Shown piece by piece: positions 19,141 through 29,142 of a stretch of 64,000 bases of DNA. The notes under the pieces were generated by a model that saw nothing but the letters and a program-made list of their open reading frames with translations, was not told the DNA's origin and did not search any database. A program made the position numbers and the translations under genes. Positions within the stretch are counted from its first letter, which is position 1. Each line of letters starts with the position of its first letter. Location: the NCBI GenBank assembly GCA_011389895.1, contig JAABTN010000003.1, positions 81,761-145,760 of the forward strand, read 5' to 3'. This DNA comes from Maritimibacter sp. GTDB lineage: Bacteria > Pseudomonadota > Alphaproteobacteria > Rhodobacterales > Rhodobacteraceae.

Positions 19141-19404
19141 TTAGCCGAGCGCTTTGACCCGGGACGCCAGGCGCGACATTTTGCGCGCCGCGGTGTTCTT
19201 GTGAAACACGCCCTTGGTGACGCCACGCATCACTTCGGGCTGGCATTCCTTCAGGGCCGAGGCCGCGGCGTCCTTGTCACCGGACGCGATGGCTTCCTCG
19301 ACTTTACGCAGGTAGGTGCGGATGCGCGAACGCCGGGCTTTGTTAACGGCAAAGCGGGCTTCGTTGTGGCGCGCGCGCTTCTTGGCTTGGGGCGAATTCG
19401 CCAT
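19141..19404 (-). CDS. rpsT: 30S ribosomal protein S20
   Basis: This 87-residue basic helical protein binds 16S rRNA during 30S assembly. It begins [20 protein letters not shown], and [19 protein letters not shown] near the C terminus is diagnostic. The ATG at 19404 gives the conserved start; an upstream extension to 19434 is not supported. It is a single gene with its own terminator, located upstream of dnaA as in many Rhodobacterales. Confidence 0.97.
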   Translation of the reverse strand: MANSPQAKKRARHNEARFAVNKARRSRIRTYLRKVEEAIASGDKDAAASALKECQPEVMRGVTKGVFHKNTAARKMSRLASRVKALG

Positions 19405-19682
19405 GGTGTCTTTCCCTTCGTCGAGTTGTTTCAATTTCGTTGCGCGATCAAAACGACCCGACCGGGTTTTCTACCGGCTCATTCCGACCTTGGCGGGTCT
19501 CACACGCATGATGCGCGGCGTATAAGGGGAAATCTCCGGCTTGTGAAGCGCAAAGTGCATCGGGGCCGGCCCGCGCGTGCATTCCCCATATACAAACGCA
19601 CCGTGTGGCGTTACATGGGCCGATCTTTGCGCAGACTTTCTGCGCCCCATGGCGCGACGCGCCGCAGATTTTGGACGACCTC

Positions 19683-21740
19683 ATGCATCCGCTGATTTCC
19701 GAAGCGCTCGCAACGCGCGGCTACGACACGTTGACCCCCGTGCAGGAGGCGGTAAGTGACCCCGCGCTAAACGAGCGTGATCTCTTGGTTTCGGCACAGA
19801 CCGGGTCGGGCAAGACGGTGGGCTTCGGGCTTGCCATCGCGCCAACGCTTCTCGATGGGGACGAAGCCTTTGGGCGGGCAGGCGCGCCGCTCGCCCTGAT
19901 CGTCGCCCCGACACGCGAACTGGCGATGCAGGTGAAGCGCGAGTTGGACTGGCTCTATGGCACCACCGGGGCGCGGCTTGCCTCCTGCGTCGGGGGCATG
20001 GACATGCGTGATGAACGCCGCGCGCTTGAACGCGGGGCGCATATCGTGGTGGGCACCCCCGGGCGTATCTCGGATCACATCCGGCGCGGGTCTCTTGATC
20101 TTGCGTTCCTGCGCGCGGTGGTGCTGGACGAAGCTGACGAGATGCTTGATCTCGGGTTTCGCGAGGATCTGGAATTCATGTTGGGCGAAGCGCCCGAGAC
20201 GCGCCGCACGCTCATGTTTTCCGCCACCGTGCCGCCAATGATCGGGAAACTCGCGGAAGAGTTTCAATCGGATGCCAAGCGCATCAACACCATTGGCGGT
20301 GCGAAACAGCACACCGACATCGCGTATCAGGCGCTGCGTGTCGCCGACCGGGATGCCGAGAACGCGATCTTCAACCTGTTGCGCTTCCACGATGCCGAGA
20401 ATGCCATCGTCTTTGCCAACACGCGCGCGGCGGTCGCCCATATGACAGCGCGCCTGTCCAACCGGGGGCTCGCGGTGGTGAGCCTTTCGGGCGAGCTTAG
20501 CCAGAACGAGCGCACCCATGCGCTTCAGGCCATGCGCGACGGGCGTGCGCGGGTCTGCGTGGCGACCGATGTGGCGGCGCGGGGCATTGACCTTCCCAAT
20601 CTCGATCTCGTGGTGCATGCGGATCTGCCGACCAATACCGAAAGCCTTCTGCACCGCTCGGGGCGCACCGGGCGCGCCGGGCGCAAGGGGATTTCGGCCC
20701 TGATCGTTCCGCCGCGCGCCACCAAGAAGGCCGAGCGTCTTCTGAAGTGGGCCAAGATCACGGCTGAATGGACAACGCCACCCTCCGCCGACGACATCGC
20801 CGCGCGGGACGAAGAGCGGCTCTTGGCCGATCCTGTCTGGTCTGAGCCGGTCAACGAAGCACAGGCAAGTTTTGCCGAGAAGCTTCTCGCCGCGCATAGC
20901 CCGGAGGTGATCGCCGCCGCCTATCTGCGGCTCTATCAATCCGGTCAGGGCGCGCCCGAAGACCTGTTGCCACCCGATACGAAGCCCGAGCGGAAAGAGC
21001 GTACGCCGTTTGGCCCGAGCCGCTGGGTGTCGCTCTCGGTCGGGCGCAACGACCGGGCCGAGGCGCGCTGGATCCTGCCGCTGTTGTGCCGTGCCGGCAA
21101 CCTCGACAAATCCGCCATTGGTGCAATCCGGGTTCAGGACAGTGAAACCTTCGTGGAACTGACCGAGGCGAGCGTCGCTGGTTTTCTCGCCGCGCTTGGT
21201 GCGGATGGCGAGGTGGAAGAGGGGGTGAAAGCCCATGTGCTCGACACGCCCCCCGACCTTGGCCCCAAACCGCGTCAGGACCGGGGACCGCGCCGCGAAG
21301 GCCCCTCGGGCCCGCCACATCGCAAGGGCGGCAAACCGAGCGAGGACCGCGGTGACACCGGCCCGCGCGCGCACAACCCCGCGAAGAAGAAATTCGACGA
21401 TAAGCGCCGCGCACAAGAGGCCGAGGGTGCGGTCGCGCCCTATACGCCGAAACCCAAATCGGGCGGCAAAGATGGCAAACCGAAATACGAGGGCAAGCCA
21501 AAGGGGTCCAAACCCCGTGGCCAGAAGGCCGAGGGCGGAGCACAGCATAAACCGGCCGGAAAACCGCAGGGCAAGCCCGGCGGGAAACCACAGACCAAGC
21601 CGCAGGGCAAACCGGGTGCAGGCGATGCCTCGAAGTCGTTTCGAAAGCCGGGTGGCGGGAAACCGGGGGCCAAGGGGCCGGGTGCAAAATCAAAACCGCC
21701 CCGGCAGGGCGGTTTCGATAAACCCCGGCGCAAACCGTAG
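19683..21740 (+). CDS. DEAD-box RNA helicase with DbpA-type RNA-binding domain and long basic tail
   Basis: This 685-residue ATP-dependent RNA helicase has AQTGSGKT (38-45), PTRELA, TPGRI, DEAD (149-152), SAT and HRSGRTGRAG. A DbpA-like RNA-binding domain follows (about 440-540, PSRWVSLSVGRNDRAEARWI). The last ~130 residues are a disordered Lys/Gly/Pro-rich tail with repeated GKP and KPQGKPG units. It is probably a ribosome-assembly or cold-adaptation helicase of the DeaD/DbpA type. The ATG at 19683 matches the family start, while a frame open to 19605 adds unlike sequence. Its own ribosome site is weak. Confidence 0.93.
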   Translation: MHPLISEALATRGYDTLTPVQEAVSDPALNERDLLVSAQTGSGKTVGFGLAIAPTLLDGDEAFGRAGAPLALIVAPTRELAMQVKRELDWLYGTTGARLASCVGGMDMRDERRALERGAHIVVGTPGRISDHIRRGSLDLAFLRAVVLDEADEMLDLGFREDLEFMLGEAPETRRTLMFSATVPPMIGKLAEEFQSDAKRINTIGGAKQHTDIAYQALRVADRDAENAIFNLLRFHDAENAIVFANTRAAVAHMTARLSNRGLAVVSLSGELSQNERTHALQAMRDGRARVCVATDVAARGIDLPNLDLVVHADLPTNTESLLHRSGRTGRAGRKGISALIVPPRATKKAERLLKWAKITAEWTTPPSADDIAARDEERLLADPVWSEPVNEAQASFAEKLLAAHSPEVIAAAYLRLYQSGQGAPEDLLPPDTKPERKERTPFGPSRWVSLSVGRNDRAEARWILPLLCRAGNLDKSAIGAIRVQDSETFVELTEASVAGFLAALGADGEVEEGVKAHVLDTPPDLGPKPRQDRGPRREGPSGPPHRKGGKPSEDRGDTGPRAHNPAKKKFDDKRRAQEAEGAVAPYTPKPKSGGKDGKPKYEGKPKGSKPRGQKAEGGAQHKPAGKPQGKPGGKPQTKPQGKPGAGDASKSFRKPGGGKPGAKGPGAKSKPPRQGGFDKPRRKP

Positions 21741-21743
21741 GCG

Positions 21744-22520
21744 TTACTTGTCGCGAAACTGCGGCTCGCGCTTTTCGATGAAGGCGGCCATGCCTTCGGA
21801 CTGATCCTCGGTCGCGAACATCGAGTGGAACAGACGCCGCTCGAACAGCACCGCTTCGCTCAGCGGCAGTTGATCGGAGCGGTGCACCGCCTCCTTGATC
21901 GCCATGACCGAGATCATCGACTTCTCGGCGATCTTCTTGGCCGCCCCTGTCGCCTCATCGATCAGCTTCTTGCAGGGGACCACCCGGCTGACAAGCCCGG
22001 CGCGCTCGGCCTCTTCGGCGTCCATGAAACGACCCGTGAGGTTCATGTCCATGGACTTGGCCCGACCGACGAGCCGGGTCAGCCTCTGGGTGCCGCCCAT
22101 GCCCGCCATGACGCCAAGGTTCACTTCGGGCTGGCCGAACTTGGCGGTGTCGGACGCGATGATGAAATCGCACATCATCGCCAATTCGCACCCGCCGCCA
22201 AGCGCGTAGCCGCTCACCGCCGCGATGATCGGCTTGCGAATCCGCATGATCGCGTCTTCCTCCGGGGTGAACAGGTCACCCATGAAGACGTCCGTGAAGC
22301 TTTTCTCGGACATCATCTTGATGTCCGCTCCGGCGGCAAAGGCCTTTTCCGACCCGGTGATGATTATACATCTCACCTTGTCGTTTTTCTGCGCTTCGCC
22401 AAGCGCCTTGCCCAGCTCGCGCAACAAATCGATGTTCAGCGCGTTCAGCGCATCCGGTCGATTGAGGCGGACCGTGCAAATATGGTTGTCGATGTCGACG
22501 AGAATGCTGTCGTAAGCCAT
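21744..22520 (-). CDS. Enoyl-CoA hydratase
   Basis: This 258-residue crotonase-fold enzyme adds water to trans-2-enoyl-CoA in fatty acid oxidation. It shows VRLNRPDALNALN, the oxyanion hole region KAFAAGADIKMM, and both catalytic glutamates, in GGGCELAMMCD and FGQPEVNLGVMAG. The full match to short-chain enoyl-CoA hydratase supports real hydratase activity rather than another crotonase. It lies 77 bases after mutM on the same strand and converges on the helicase gene, the stops being 3 bases apart. Confidence 0.93.
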   Translation of the reverse strand: MAYDSILVDIDNHICTVRLNRPDALNALNIDLLRELGKALGEAQKNDKVRCIIITGSEKAFAAGADIKMMSEKSFTDVFMGDLFTPEEDAIMRIRKPIIAAVSGYALGGGCELAMMCDFIIASDTAKFGQPEVNLGVMAGMGGTQRLTRLVGRAKSMDMNLTGRFMDAEEAERAGLVSRVVPCKKLIDEATGAAKKIAEKSMISVMAIKEAVHRSDQLPLSEAVLFERRLFHSMFATEDQSEGMAAFIEKREPQFRDK

Positions 22521-22597
22521 GGACGGCTGCCCTTTCCCCGGTGTCGTACCTTCGGTTACAGCGCCCTGCCTACCCAGAATAGAAGGGTGCGTTCAAG

Positions 22598-23449
22598 TCA
22601 TCTTTGACAGCCCGGGCAATAGAATGACGATCGACCGGATTGCACGATACGGGTGATCACCCGGTTGCAGTCCGGGGTGCGACAGGCCCCACCTTCGCGT
22701 CCGTAGACCAAGAAGCTGTGCTGGAAATATCCAAGCTCTCCATCGGCTTGGCGGAAGTCGCGCAGGGAAGAGCCGCCCGCCAATATCGCCTCGTTAAGAA
22801 CCGCGCGGATGATCGGCACCAGGGTGGCAATGCGTCGCGCCGAAATGCGCCCGGCCTTTCGTGCCGGATGGATGCCGCCGCGAAAAAGCGCCTCGCAAAC
22901 ATAGATGTTGCCAAGCCCGGCGACGATTCGCTGGTCCAGAAGCGCGGATTTGATCGGGGTATTCTTCCCGCGCAGCGCCGCCACGAGATATGCCTCGTCG
23001 AACCGGTTGCCCAAGGGTTCCGGCCCGAGCCGTTTGAGAAGCATATGCTGCGCCTCGTCCGTGGTCGGCATGAGATCCAGCGCCCCGAACCGGCGCGGAT
23101 CGTTCAACGTGACCCGCGCCCCGTTGTCCATGTCGAGGACCACGTGGTCGTGCGTTTCCGCCGCGCGGTGATGGTGAACGAACTGTCCAAGGGGGTCGCC
23201 CGAAATCAGGATGCGTCCGGACATGCCAAGATGAAGCAGGAATGTCTCGCCCGTGTCGAGATCCCCCAGGATGTATTTCGACCGGCGTCGAAGCCGTTCG
23301 ACCCGCGCGCCGGTCAGCCGGTCGGCCATCCCCGGCGGGAATGGCCAGCGCAGACCATCACGGCGCACCTGCACGCGCTCGATCCGGGCCCCGGTCATCG
23401 CCGGTTCCATCCCCCGGCGCACGGTTTCAACCTCGGGAAGTTCGGGCAT
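22598..23449 (-). CDS. mutM: Formamidopyrimidine-DNA glycosylase (Fpg/MutM)
   Basis: The 283-residue enzyme excises 8-oxoguanine and formamidopyrimidines. The N terminus [13 protein letters not shown] provides the catalytic proline and glutamate. A lysine in LRRRSKYIL and the C-terminal zinc finger (CRTPDC...FYCPGC) are present. Length is normal. It shares one base (TGATG) with the upstream membrane-protein gene and lies back to back with ubiE-ubiB. Confidence 0.97.
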   Translation of the reverse strand: MPELPEVETVRRGMEPAMTGARIERVQVRRDGLRWPFPPGMADRLTGARVERLRRRSKYILGDLDTGETFLLHLGMSGRILISGDPLGQFVHHHRAAETHDHVVLDMDNGARVTLNDPRRFGALDLMPTTDEAQHMLLKRLGPEPLGNRFDEAYLVAALRGKNTPIKSALLDQRIVAGLGNIYVCEALFRGGIHPARKAGRISARRIATLVPIIRAVLNEAILAGGSSLRDFRQADGELGYFQHSFLVYGREGGACRTPDCNRVITRIVQSGRSSFYCPGCQR

Positions 23450-24066
23450 CAGGCGCGGGTGGGCGTCCGATAGGCATTCAATCGTGCCACCATGTCTGTC
23501 ATATCCCCCACCTGTTTGATCACCGAGCCGCGTTTTCCGTTCTCGAAATATAGGGTGAGGTTATGCGCACCGCCATCCTCGATCCGGTCTAGTTTGCGAA
23601 GATCATGGCTGCGCCACGCAAATCCGGGGCGCGAATAGGACAGGCGGGGACCGTCGATCACCACCTCGTAGGTCCAAAGGTAATGCACATACAGAAACCC
23701 GAAGAGCGCGAGCGCCGCGAAGATGGGCCAGGCATAGGGGCCCGCCAAGGCAAGGCCTTCGACCCGCAGGAAACCCGTCACCTCGCCAAAGCGACCGGCA
23801 GCCTCGCCCGCAAGCGCGGGGCGCAAGAGCCACAAGATCGCCCCGACGCCGAAAAGCGCCAGCAGCCTGAGACCATAGGAGGTGCGGTAGCGCCCGCCCA
23901 CGCTGGTGCCCCCGGCGGGCGCGCCCTTGGGGCGCCGTGTGGCGCGCAAGAGCCGCTTGAACAGCCATTGCGCCACGAGCACGACAACGATCGCCCCGAT
24001 GGCGAAAATCATCGGGTTGAACGCGACAAGGGTCACGCCGGTGTCGTCAAGTAAACCGAGGTCCAA
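23449..24066 (-). CDS. Uncharacterised membrane protein upstream of mutM
   Basis: This protein of about 205 residues has four hydrophobic segments (after [54 protein letters not shown]) and a soluble C-terminal part ([32 protein letters not shown]). That C-terminal part looks like a PH-type beta domain. The frame is open to 24168 but would overlap ubiE. A TTG at 24066 with AGGAGG 4 bases ahead is preferred, and an ATG at 24012 is the alternative. Function is unknown. It is translationally coupled to mutM. Confidence 0.65.
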   Translation of the reverse strand: MDLGLLDDTGVTLVAFNPMIFAIGAIVVVLVAQWLFKRLLRATRRPKGAPAGGTSVGGRYRTSYGLRLLALFGVGAILWLLRPALAGEAAGRFGEVTGFLRVEGLALAGPYAWPIFAALALFGFLYVHYLWTYEVVIDGPRLSYSRPGFAWRSHDLRKLDRIEDGGAHNLTLYFENGKRGSVIKQVGDMTDMVARLNAYRTPTRA

Positions 24067-24145
24067 TTCGCCTCCTGCGACGTATAGGTGTTTGTTTCCG
24101 CGGCCATCTGCGTATATCCCCAAGCTGACGAAAATGAGGCACACC

Positions 24146-24895
24146 ATGACGGACGCGAAAAAGACCACGCATTTCGGGTTTCAAACCGTGGACGAGGACC
24201 GGAAGGCCGGGATGGTCCATGGTGTCTTCACCAATGTGGCCTCGAAATACGATGTGATGAACGATGCCATGAGCCTTGGCATCCACCGCGTCTGGAAAGA
24301 TGCGATGATGGATTGGCTTGTCCCGCGTTCCGGGCAAAGGCTTCTCGACGTTGCCGGGGGCACCGGCGATATCGCGTTTCGGTTCCTCAAACGTGCGCCG
24401 GGGGCCCATGCCAGCGTGCTTGACATGACCGAGAGCATGTTGGTCGAGGGGCGCAAACGCGCCGAGGCCGGGCAGATGGCGGGCAGTCTTGATTGGGTGG
24501 TGGGCGATGCCATGGCGCTCCCCTTCCCCGATAACGCTTTCGACGCCTACACCATCAGCTTCGGCATTCGGAACGTCACCCGGATCGAAGACGCCCTGTC
24601 GGAAGCTTTCCGCGTGTTGCGCCCGGGCGGGCGGATCATGGTGCTTGAGTTTTCGCAAATTCCCAACGACCTGATGCAAAAGGTCTATGACCTTTATTCG
24701 TTCAACATCATTCCGCGGATGGGCAAAATGATCGCGAACGATGCCGAGAGCTATCAATACCTCGTGGAATCGATCCGCAATTTCCCTGACCAAGAGCGTT
24801 TCGCGGGCATGATCCGCGCGGCGGGCTTTGAAAACGTGAAGTATCGCAACCTGACCATGGGTGTCGCCGCGCTGCATTCCGGCTGGAAGCTCTGA
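24146..24895 (+). CDS. ubiE: Ubiquinone/menaquinone methyltransferase UbiE
   Basis: The 249-residue SAM-dependent C-methyltransferase of ubiquinone synthesis shows [34 protein letters not shown], the SAM-binding [16 protein letters not shown], and [17 protein letters not shown]. The ATG at 24146 has GAGG upstream and gives the family start. Its stop shares one base with the ubiB start (TGATG), forming a ubiE-ubiB operon divergent from mutM. Confidence 0.97.
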   Translation: MTDAKKTTHFGFQTVDEDRKAGMVHGVFTNVASKYDVMNDAMSLGIHRVWKDAMMDWLVPRSGQRLLDVAGGTGDIAFRFLKRAPGAHASVLDMTESMLVEGRKRAEAGQMAGSLDWVVGDAMALPFPDNAFDAYTISFGIRNVTRIEDALSEAFRVLRPGGRIMVLEFSQIPNDLMQKVYDLYSFNIIPRMGKMIANDAESYQYLVESIRNFPDQERFAGMIRAAGFENVKYRNLTMGVAALHSGWKL

Positions 24896-26424
24896 TGCGC
24901 GGGCCGATCAACATATGGCGCCTGATCCGGACCGGGGCGACCTTTGCCCGCACCGGGGCGCTGGGCGAAATGCTGGATGCGATGAAGGCCCCGCCGCTGG
25001 TGCGCGTCACCGTGCGGTCGGTCAGCTGGACCTTCGCATGGCTTGGCAAGCGGGGCGACCGATCGCTTCCGCCCGTGACCCGCGCGGTGACCGCGCTGGG
25101 CCCGGCTTACGTGAAATTCGGTCAGATCCTGTCGACCCGCCCCGACGTGGTGGGGCAGGAGATGGCAGAACAGCTTACCTATCTGCAAGACAAGCTTGAC
25201 CCGTTCCCGACCCGCGTGGCCCGCGCGACGATCGAGCGCGAATTGGGCGTCAAGGTCGATGACGTGTTCTCGGAGTTTTCCGATTCCATCGCCGCCGCCT
25301 CGATCGCGCAGGTTCACGAGGCGCGGTTGCGTGACACCGGCGAACGGGTCGCGGTCAAGGTGTTGCGACCAAGGATCGAGCGGGCCTTTCGCACCGATCT
25401 CGATGCCTTCCATTTCTCTGCCAAGGTGATCGAGTTTCTTCTGCCCCAGACCCGCCGCCTGCGTCCGCAAGACGTGGTGAACCACTTCGAGAACGTGGTG
25501 ATGGGCGAGCTCGATTTGCGGCAGGAAGCCTCATCAGCCTCGGAATTTGCCGAGAATACGAAGGACGATGCCGGGTTCGTCGTGCCCGAAATACGCTGGC
25601 ACCTGTCATCGCGGCGCGTGATGACCATGGACTGGGCCGACGGGATCGCGGCCAACGAAGAAGACGCGCTGGCCAACTCGGGTCTCGATCTCGATGACCT
25701 TGGAGACCGCGTGTTGCACCTGTTTCTCAGCCACGCGCTACGCGACGGGCTGTTTCATGGCGACATGCACCACGGCAACCTGAAATTCACCCGCGATGGC
25801 AATATCGTGGCCATTGATTTCGGGATCATGGGGCGGATCGATGCCTATACGCGCCGCGTCTATGCCGAAATTCTCTACGGGTTCATCAAGCGCGACTACA
25901 AACGAGTGGCCGAGGTGCATTTCGAGGCCGGGTATGTCCCGGCTGACAAGGACGTGGATGAATTCGCACGCGCCCTGCGGGCGGTGGGTGAGCCGATCTT
26001 CGGCATGGACGCCACGCGCATCTCGATGGGGCGCCTTCTTGCCTACCTGTTCGAGGTGACCGAGAAATTCGGCATGCAGACGCGCACCGAGCTGATCCAC
26101 CTCCAGCGCACCATGGTGATTGTCGAAGGCGTGGCGCGGTCGCTCAACCCCCAGATCAACATCTGGCAGGTCGCGGGACCGGTGGTCGAGGCCTACATCG
26201 CCGATGCGATCGGGCCCAAAGCCATGGCCACCGATCTTGTCAAAACGCTACGGATTCTGGCGCGTTTCGGCCCCCGCCTGCCGGATCTTGCCGAGGCGGC
26301 GCTGATCCGTCAGGCCGAGCCGCAGAAAAAGCTCGACCGGGCCCGGCCCCTGCGCGCCATGGCCTATGTGGTGCTGGGCGGTGCCATCGCGCTCGTCGGG
26401 GTCGCGCTGGCCGAATTTCTCTGA
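24895..26424 (+). CDS. ubiB: Ubiquinone synthesis kinase-like protein UbiB
   Basis: This 509-residue member of the ABC1/ADCK/UbiB atypical kinase family assists assembly or extraction of ubiquinone intermediates. It has the family KxGQ motif (AYVKFGQILSTRPD), the alanine-rich loop AAASIAQVHEA, and kinase-like GLFHGDMHHGNLKF and AIDFGIMGR. Two hydrophobic stretches at the C terminus (VVLGGAIALVGVALAEFL) form the membrane anchor. It is co-translated with ubiE. Confidence 0.96.
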   Translation: MRGPINIWRLIRTGATFARTGALGEMLDAMKAPPLVRVTVRSVSWTFAWLGKRGDRSLPPVTRAVTALGPAYVKFGQILSTRPDVVGQEMAEQLTYLQDKLDPFPTRVARATIERELGVKVDDVFSEFSDSIAAASIAQVHEARLRDTGERVAVKVLRPRIERAFRTDLDAFHFSAKVIEFLLPQTRRLRPQDVVNHFENVVMGELDLRQEASSASEFAENTKDDAGFVVPEIRWHLSSRRVMTMDWADGIAANEEDALANSGLDLDDLGDRVLHLFLSHALRDGLFHGDMHHGNLKFTRDGNIVAIDFGIMGRIDAYTRRVYAEILYGFIKRDYKRVAEVHFEAGYVPADKDVDEFARALRAVGEPIFGMDATRISMGRLLAYLFEVTEKFGMQTRTELIHLQRTMVIVEGVARSLNPQINIWQVAGPVVEAYIADAIGPKAMATDLVKTLRILARFGPRLPDLAEAALIRQAEPQKKLDRARPLRAMAYVVLGGAIALVGVALAEFL

Positions 26425-26455
26425 AAGACCCCGGGCGTGACGCGCCTCGGCGTTG

Positions 26456-27244
26456 TTAGGCTTCCAGCAGAGCTGCCCGCCCATATCCCCGGTCACCGCG
26501 CGCCGCGCGCCATTGGCAATAGGCCCGCATGCGCGCCGAATAAAGGGGCGCGAGCGCCCGGTAACGGTCGGTCACCGCCCGATCACCATAGGCGGCGAGA
26601 AATCCTTCGACCTGATCCCCGGACAAGGGGTCATTGCCCGACATGAATTGCATCGCCGGGGACAGGAAAACGGCAAGATCACTGGCCGCGTCACCCAGTG
26701 CCGGGCATTGCCAGTCGATGAAGGTCACGCCAGCTTCATGCACCAGAACATTCGCGGCGGTCGCATCGCCATGCAGGAACACGCGCTTTTCCGGCGGCGT
26801 GTCGGTGGGCACCCGTGGCGGCGTGCCGCCCATCTCAAGCACCTGTCTCACCAGCGCATCCTTTCGCAGGTCGCAGGTGGGAAGGCTGTCTGGCACGGGG
26901 TGCGCATGCAGTTTTGCAAGCGCTTGTGCCGCACCCTCAACCGCGTCGGAAGGCCGCCATCCGTCACCGGGGACACGGGCATAAACCACCGTGTCGCCCG
27001 CCGCATCGACCAGCCGCGGGGCGAGCCCGGTGCCGTCAAGCGCGGTCAGCGCCAAGCGCTCGGACCGGACGTCATTGCCAAAGATCGGCGTCGCCCCGCC
27101 TTCGCGATACCGCTTCACGATCCGGTTCCCCACCCGCCATGTGTGGTTGGTATTGCCGCCCGTCAGCGGCACCCAAGGCTCGGACCCGTCCACCGCGCCG
27201 CGTTTGACCCAGAAGCGGGCGAAGTCATCGTCCGGGGATGACAC
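26456..27244 (-). CDS. Phosphotransferase (APH/choline-kinase family)
   Basis: This 262-residue kinase-like enzyme has a glycine loop region PLTGGNTNHTWRVGNRIVKRY, the catalytic VFLHGDATAANVLV, and the metal-binding FIDWQCPALGDAASDLAVF. These fit the aminoglycoside/choline/thiamine kinase group; the acceptor is unknown. The GTG at 27244 is preferred because GGGGAG precedes it. An ATG at 27265 is possible. Either start overlaps the end of the upstream LOG gene, so the pair is coupled. Confidence 0.8.
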   Translation of the reverse strand: MSSPDDDFARFWVKRGAVDGSEPWVPLTGGNTNHTWRVGNRIVKRYREGGATPIFGNDVRSERLALTALDGTGLAPRLVDAAGDTVVYARVPGDGWRPSDAVEGAAQALAKLHAHPVPDSLPTCDLRKDALVRQVLEMGGTPPRVPTDTPPEKRVFLHGDATAANVLVHEAGVTFIDWQCPALGDAASDLAVFLSPAMQFMSGNDPLSGDQVEGFLAAYGDRAVTDRYRALAPLYSARMRAYCQWRAARGDRGYGRAALLEA

Positions 27245-28073
27245 CGCGCTTCTCCCCTTTGCCATCCCAATTCTCCATCGCCGCCATCGCATCTGCCGCC
27301 GTTTCCACGAAACGAAACAGCTTCAGATCGTCCGGTGAAATCGTTCCGGCATTCGCAAGCGCCTCCCAGTTCACGATTTCCTCCCAGAACTTGCGCCCGA
27401 ACAGCAGAATCGGAATTTGTTTCATCCGCCCGGTCTGGATCAGCGTGAGGCTTTCGAACAATTCGTCCAGCGTGCCGAACCCGCCGGGGAACACCGCGAT
27501 GGCCTCGGCCCGCATAAGGAAATGCATCTTGCGGATCGCGAAGTAATGAAAGTTGAAGCAAAGCTCGGGCGTCACGTATTCGTTCGGCGCCTGTTCATGC
27601 GGCAACACGATGTTGAGCCCGATGGACACGCCGCCGGCATCCTGTGCCCCCCTGCTCCCGGCCTCCATCACGCCCGGACCGCCTCCGGTCACGACGACCT
27701 TCTCCAGCTCCGGGGTCTTCATCCCCTCGGCTGTGAGCAACCGGGCAAATTCGCGCGCCTCGTCATAGTAGACGGAAAGATCCCGCAGGGTTTCGGTCCG
27801 GGCCTGATCCGCCTCGGACGGGCGCGGCACGCGCGCACCGCCGAACATGACCACGGTGGATTTGATGCCCGCCTCGTTCATCACCAGCTCGGGCTTCAAA
27901 AGCTCAAGCTGAAGGCGCACCGGGCGCAGCTCTTCCCGTTGAAGAAATTCGGCATCGTCGAACGCCAAAGCATAGGTTGGGCTTCGGGTCTGGGGCGTGT
28001 CCGGGATATGGTGGCTCGCTTCCCGGTCTTCGACCGAATGCCGAAACGGGTGCGCGCGCTTTTGTTCTGTCAT
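27225..28073 (-). CDS. LOG family protein (TIGR00730-type nucleotide phosphoribohydrolase fold)
   Basis: The 282-residue Rossmann-like protein carries both LOG signatures: [19 protein letters not shown] (phosphate-binding) and [12 protein letters not shown]. Family members release cytokinin bases from nucleotide 5-prime-monophosphates or hydrolyse AMP-like nucleotides. They were once misnamed lysine decarboxylases. This one has an extra ~80-residue N-terminal part. It is divergent from dapD and overlaps the phosphotransferase gene. Confidence 0.88.
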   Translation of the reverse strand: MTEQKRAHPFRHSVEDREASHHIPDTPQTRSPTYALAFDDAEFLQREELRPVRLQLELLKPELVMNEAGIKSTVVMFGGARVPRPSEADQARTETLRDLSVYYDEAREFARLLTAEGMKTPELEKVVVTGGGPGVMEAGSRGAQDAGGVSIGLNIVLPHEQAPNEYVTPELCFNFHYFAIRKMHFLMRAEAIAVFPGGFGTLDELFESLTLIQTGRMKQIPILLFGRKFWEEIVNWEALANAGTISPDDLKLFRFVETAADAMAAMENWDGKGEKRGVIPGR

Positions 28074-28165
28074 CTGCTCGACCTCTGTGCTGCATTGCGT
28101 GGGATTGTCTCAGCCCTTATAGCCATGCGCGGAACAAGACGAAAACGCCGATTTTGGGAGAAACC

Positions 28166-28993
28166 ATGTCCAACGAACAGCTAGAAGTCGCCATCGAGGC
28201 CGCGTGGGAAGCCCGCGATACGATCACGCCCTCGACCGGCGGAGAAACCCGTGAAGCCATCGTGGACACGTTGAACGCGCTTGACTCGGGCCAGTTGCGC
28301 GTGGCCGAGAAGATGGAAGATGGCAATTGGCATGTGAACCAATGGGCCAAGAAAGCCGTGCTTTTGGGGTTTCGGATCAAGGATATGGAGTTTCAGCCGG
28401 GCGGACCCCAAGGCTCGGGCTGGTGGGACAAGGTCGACTCGAAATTCGCAGGCTGGGGTGAAAATCAATTCGGTGCGGCGGGCTTTCGCGCCGTGCCGAA
28501 CGCGGTGGTGCGCAAATCGGCCTATATCGCCCCCGGCGTGGTCCTGATGCCGTCCTTCGTGAACCTCGGCGCTTACGTGGACGAAGGCACCATGGTCGAT
28601 ACATGGGCGACCGTCGGCTCCTGCGCCCAGATCGGCAAGGGCGTGCATCTTTCGGGCGGTGTCGGCATCGGCGGTGTTCTGGAACCGATGCAGGCCGGGC
28701 CGACCATTATCGAGGACAACTGCTTCATCGGCGCGCGGTCCGAAGTGGTCGAAGGTTGCATCGTGCGCGAAGGCTCGGTTCTTGGCATGGGCGTCTTCAT
28801 CGGCCAATCGACCAAGATCGTGGACCGCGAAACCGGCGAGGTCATGTATGGTGAAGTCCCGCCCTATTCTGTCGTGGTCTCCGGCTCCATGCCCTCGACG
28901 GGCGGCGTGAACCTTTATTGCGCGGTGATCGTGAAGCGCGTGGACGAGCGCACGCGGTCGAAGACCGGGATCAACGAGCTTTTGCGTGATTGA
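28166..28993 (+). CDS. dapD: 2,3,4,5-tetrahydropyridine-2,6-dicarboxylate N-succinyltransferase
   Basis: The 275-residue acyltransferase of the succinylase branch of lysine/diaminopimelate synthesis has a C-terminal left-handed beta helix made of hexapeptide repeats ([36 protein letters not shown]). It contains [17 protein letters not shown]. The ATG at 28166 with GGGAG upstream gives the normal [15 protein letters not shown] start. It pairs functionally with dapE at 34.3 kb. Confidence 0.97.
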   Translation: MSNEQLEVAIEAAWEARDTITPSTGGETREAIVDTLNALDSGQLRVAEKMEDGNWHVNQWAKKAVLLGFRIKDMEFQPGGPQGSGWWDKVDSKFAGWGENQFGAAGFRAVPNAVVRKSAYIAPGVVLMPSFVNLGAYVDEGTMVDTWATVGSCAQIGKGVHLSGGVGIGGVLEPMQAGPTIIEDNCFIGARSEVVEGCIVREGSVLGMGVFIGQSTKIVDRETGEVMYGEVPPYSVVVSGSMPSTGGVNLYCAVIVKRVDERTRSKTGINELLRD

Positions 28994-28996
28994 TCC

Positions 28997-29067
28997 TGTT
29001 GAAGACCTTCGCGCTCCGTTCGTGTTGTTCCGTGAGGAATGCATCTGGTGCGTGACGGTCTTCAACA
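28997..29067. other. Long-range inverted repeat downstream of dapD
   Basis: TGTTGAAGACC (28997-29007) and its exact complement GGTCTTCAACA (29057-29067) are 49 bases apart. A further GCGC/GCGT pairing is possible just inside. It starts 4 bases after the dapD stop. It may be a 3-prime UTR structure, a processed RNA or a remnant of a mobile element. No T tract follows. Confidence 0.45.
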
Positions 29068-29142
29068 CTCACAAAACTCTTTTCCAATCGGATTGTTTTG
29101 CTGACTGCCTGAAAAAGCAGGGGAACCGCCATTGGTCCGACG

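Noticed and set aside
19767..21548. 593-codon minus-strand frame opposite the DEAD-box helicase
   Set aside because: The opposite strand carries all helicase motifs in order. The antisense frame has no recognisable domain and arises from GC-rich codon bias.
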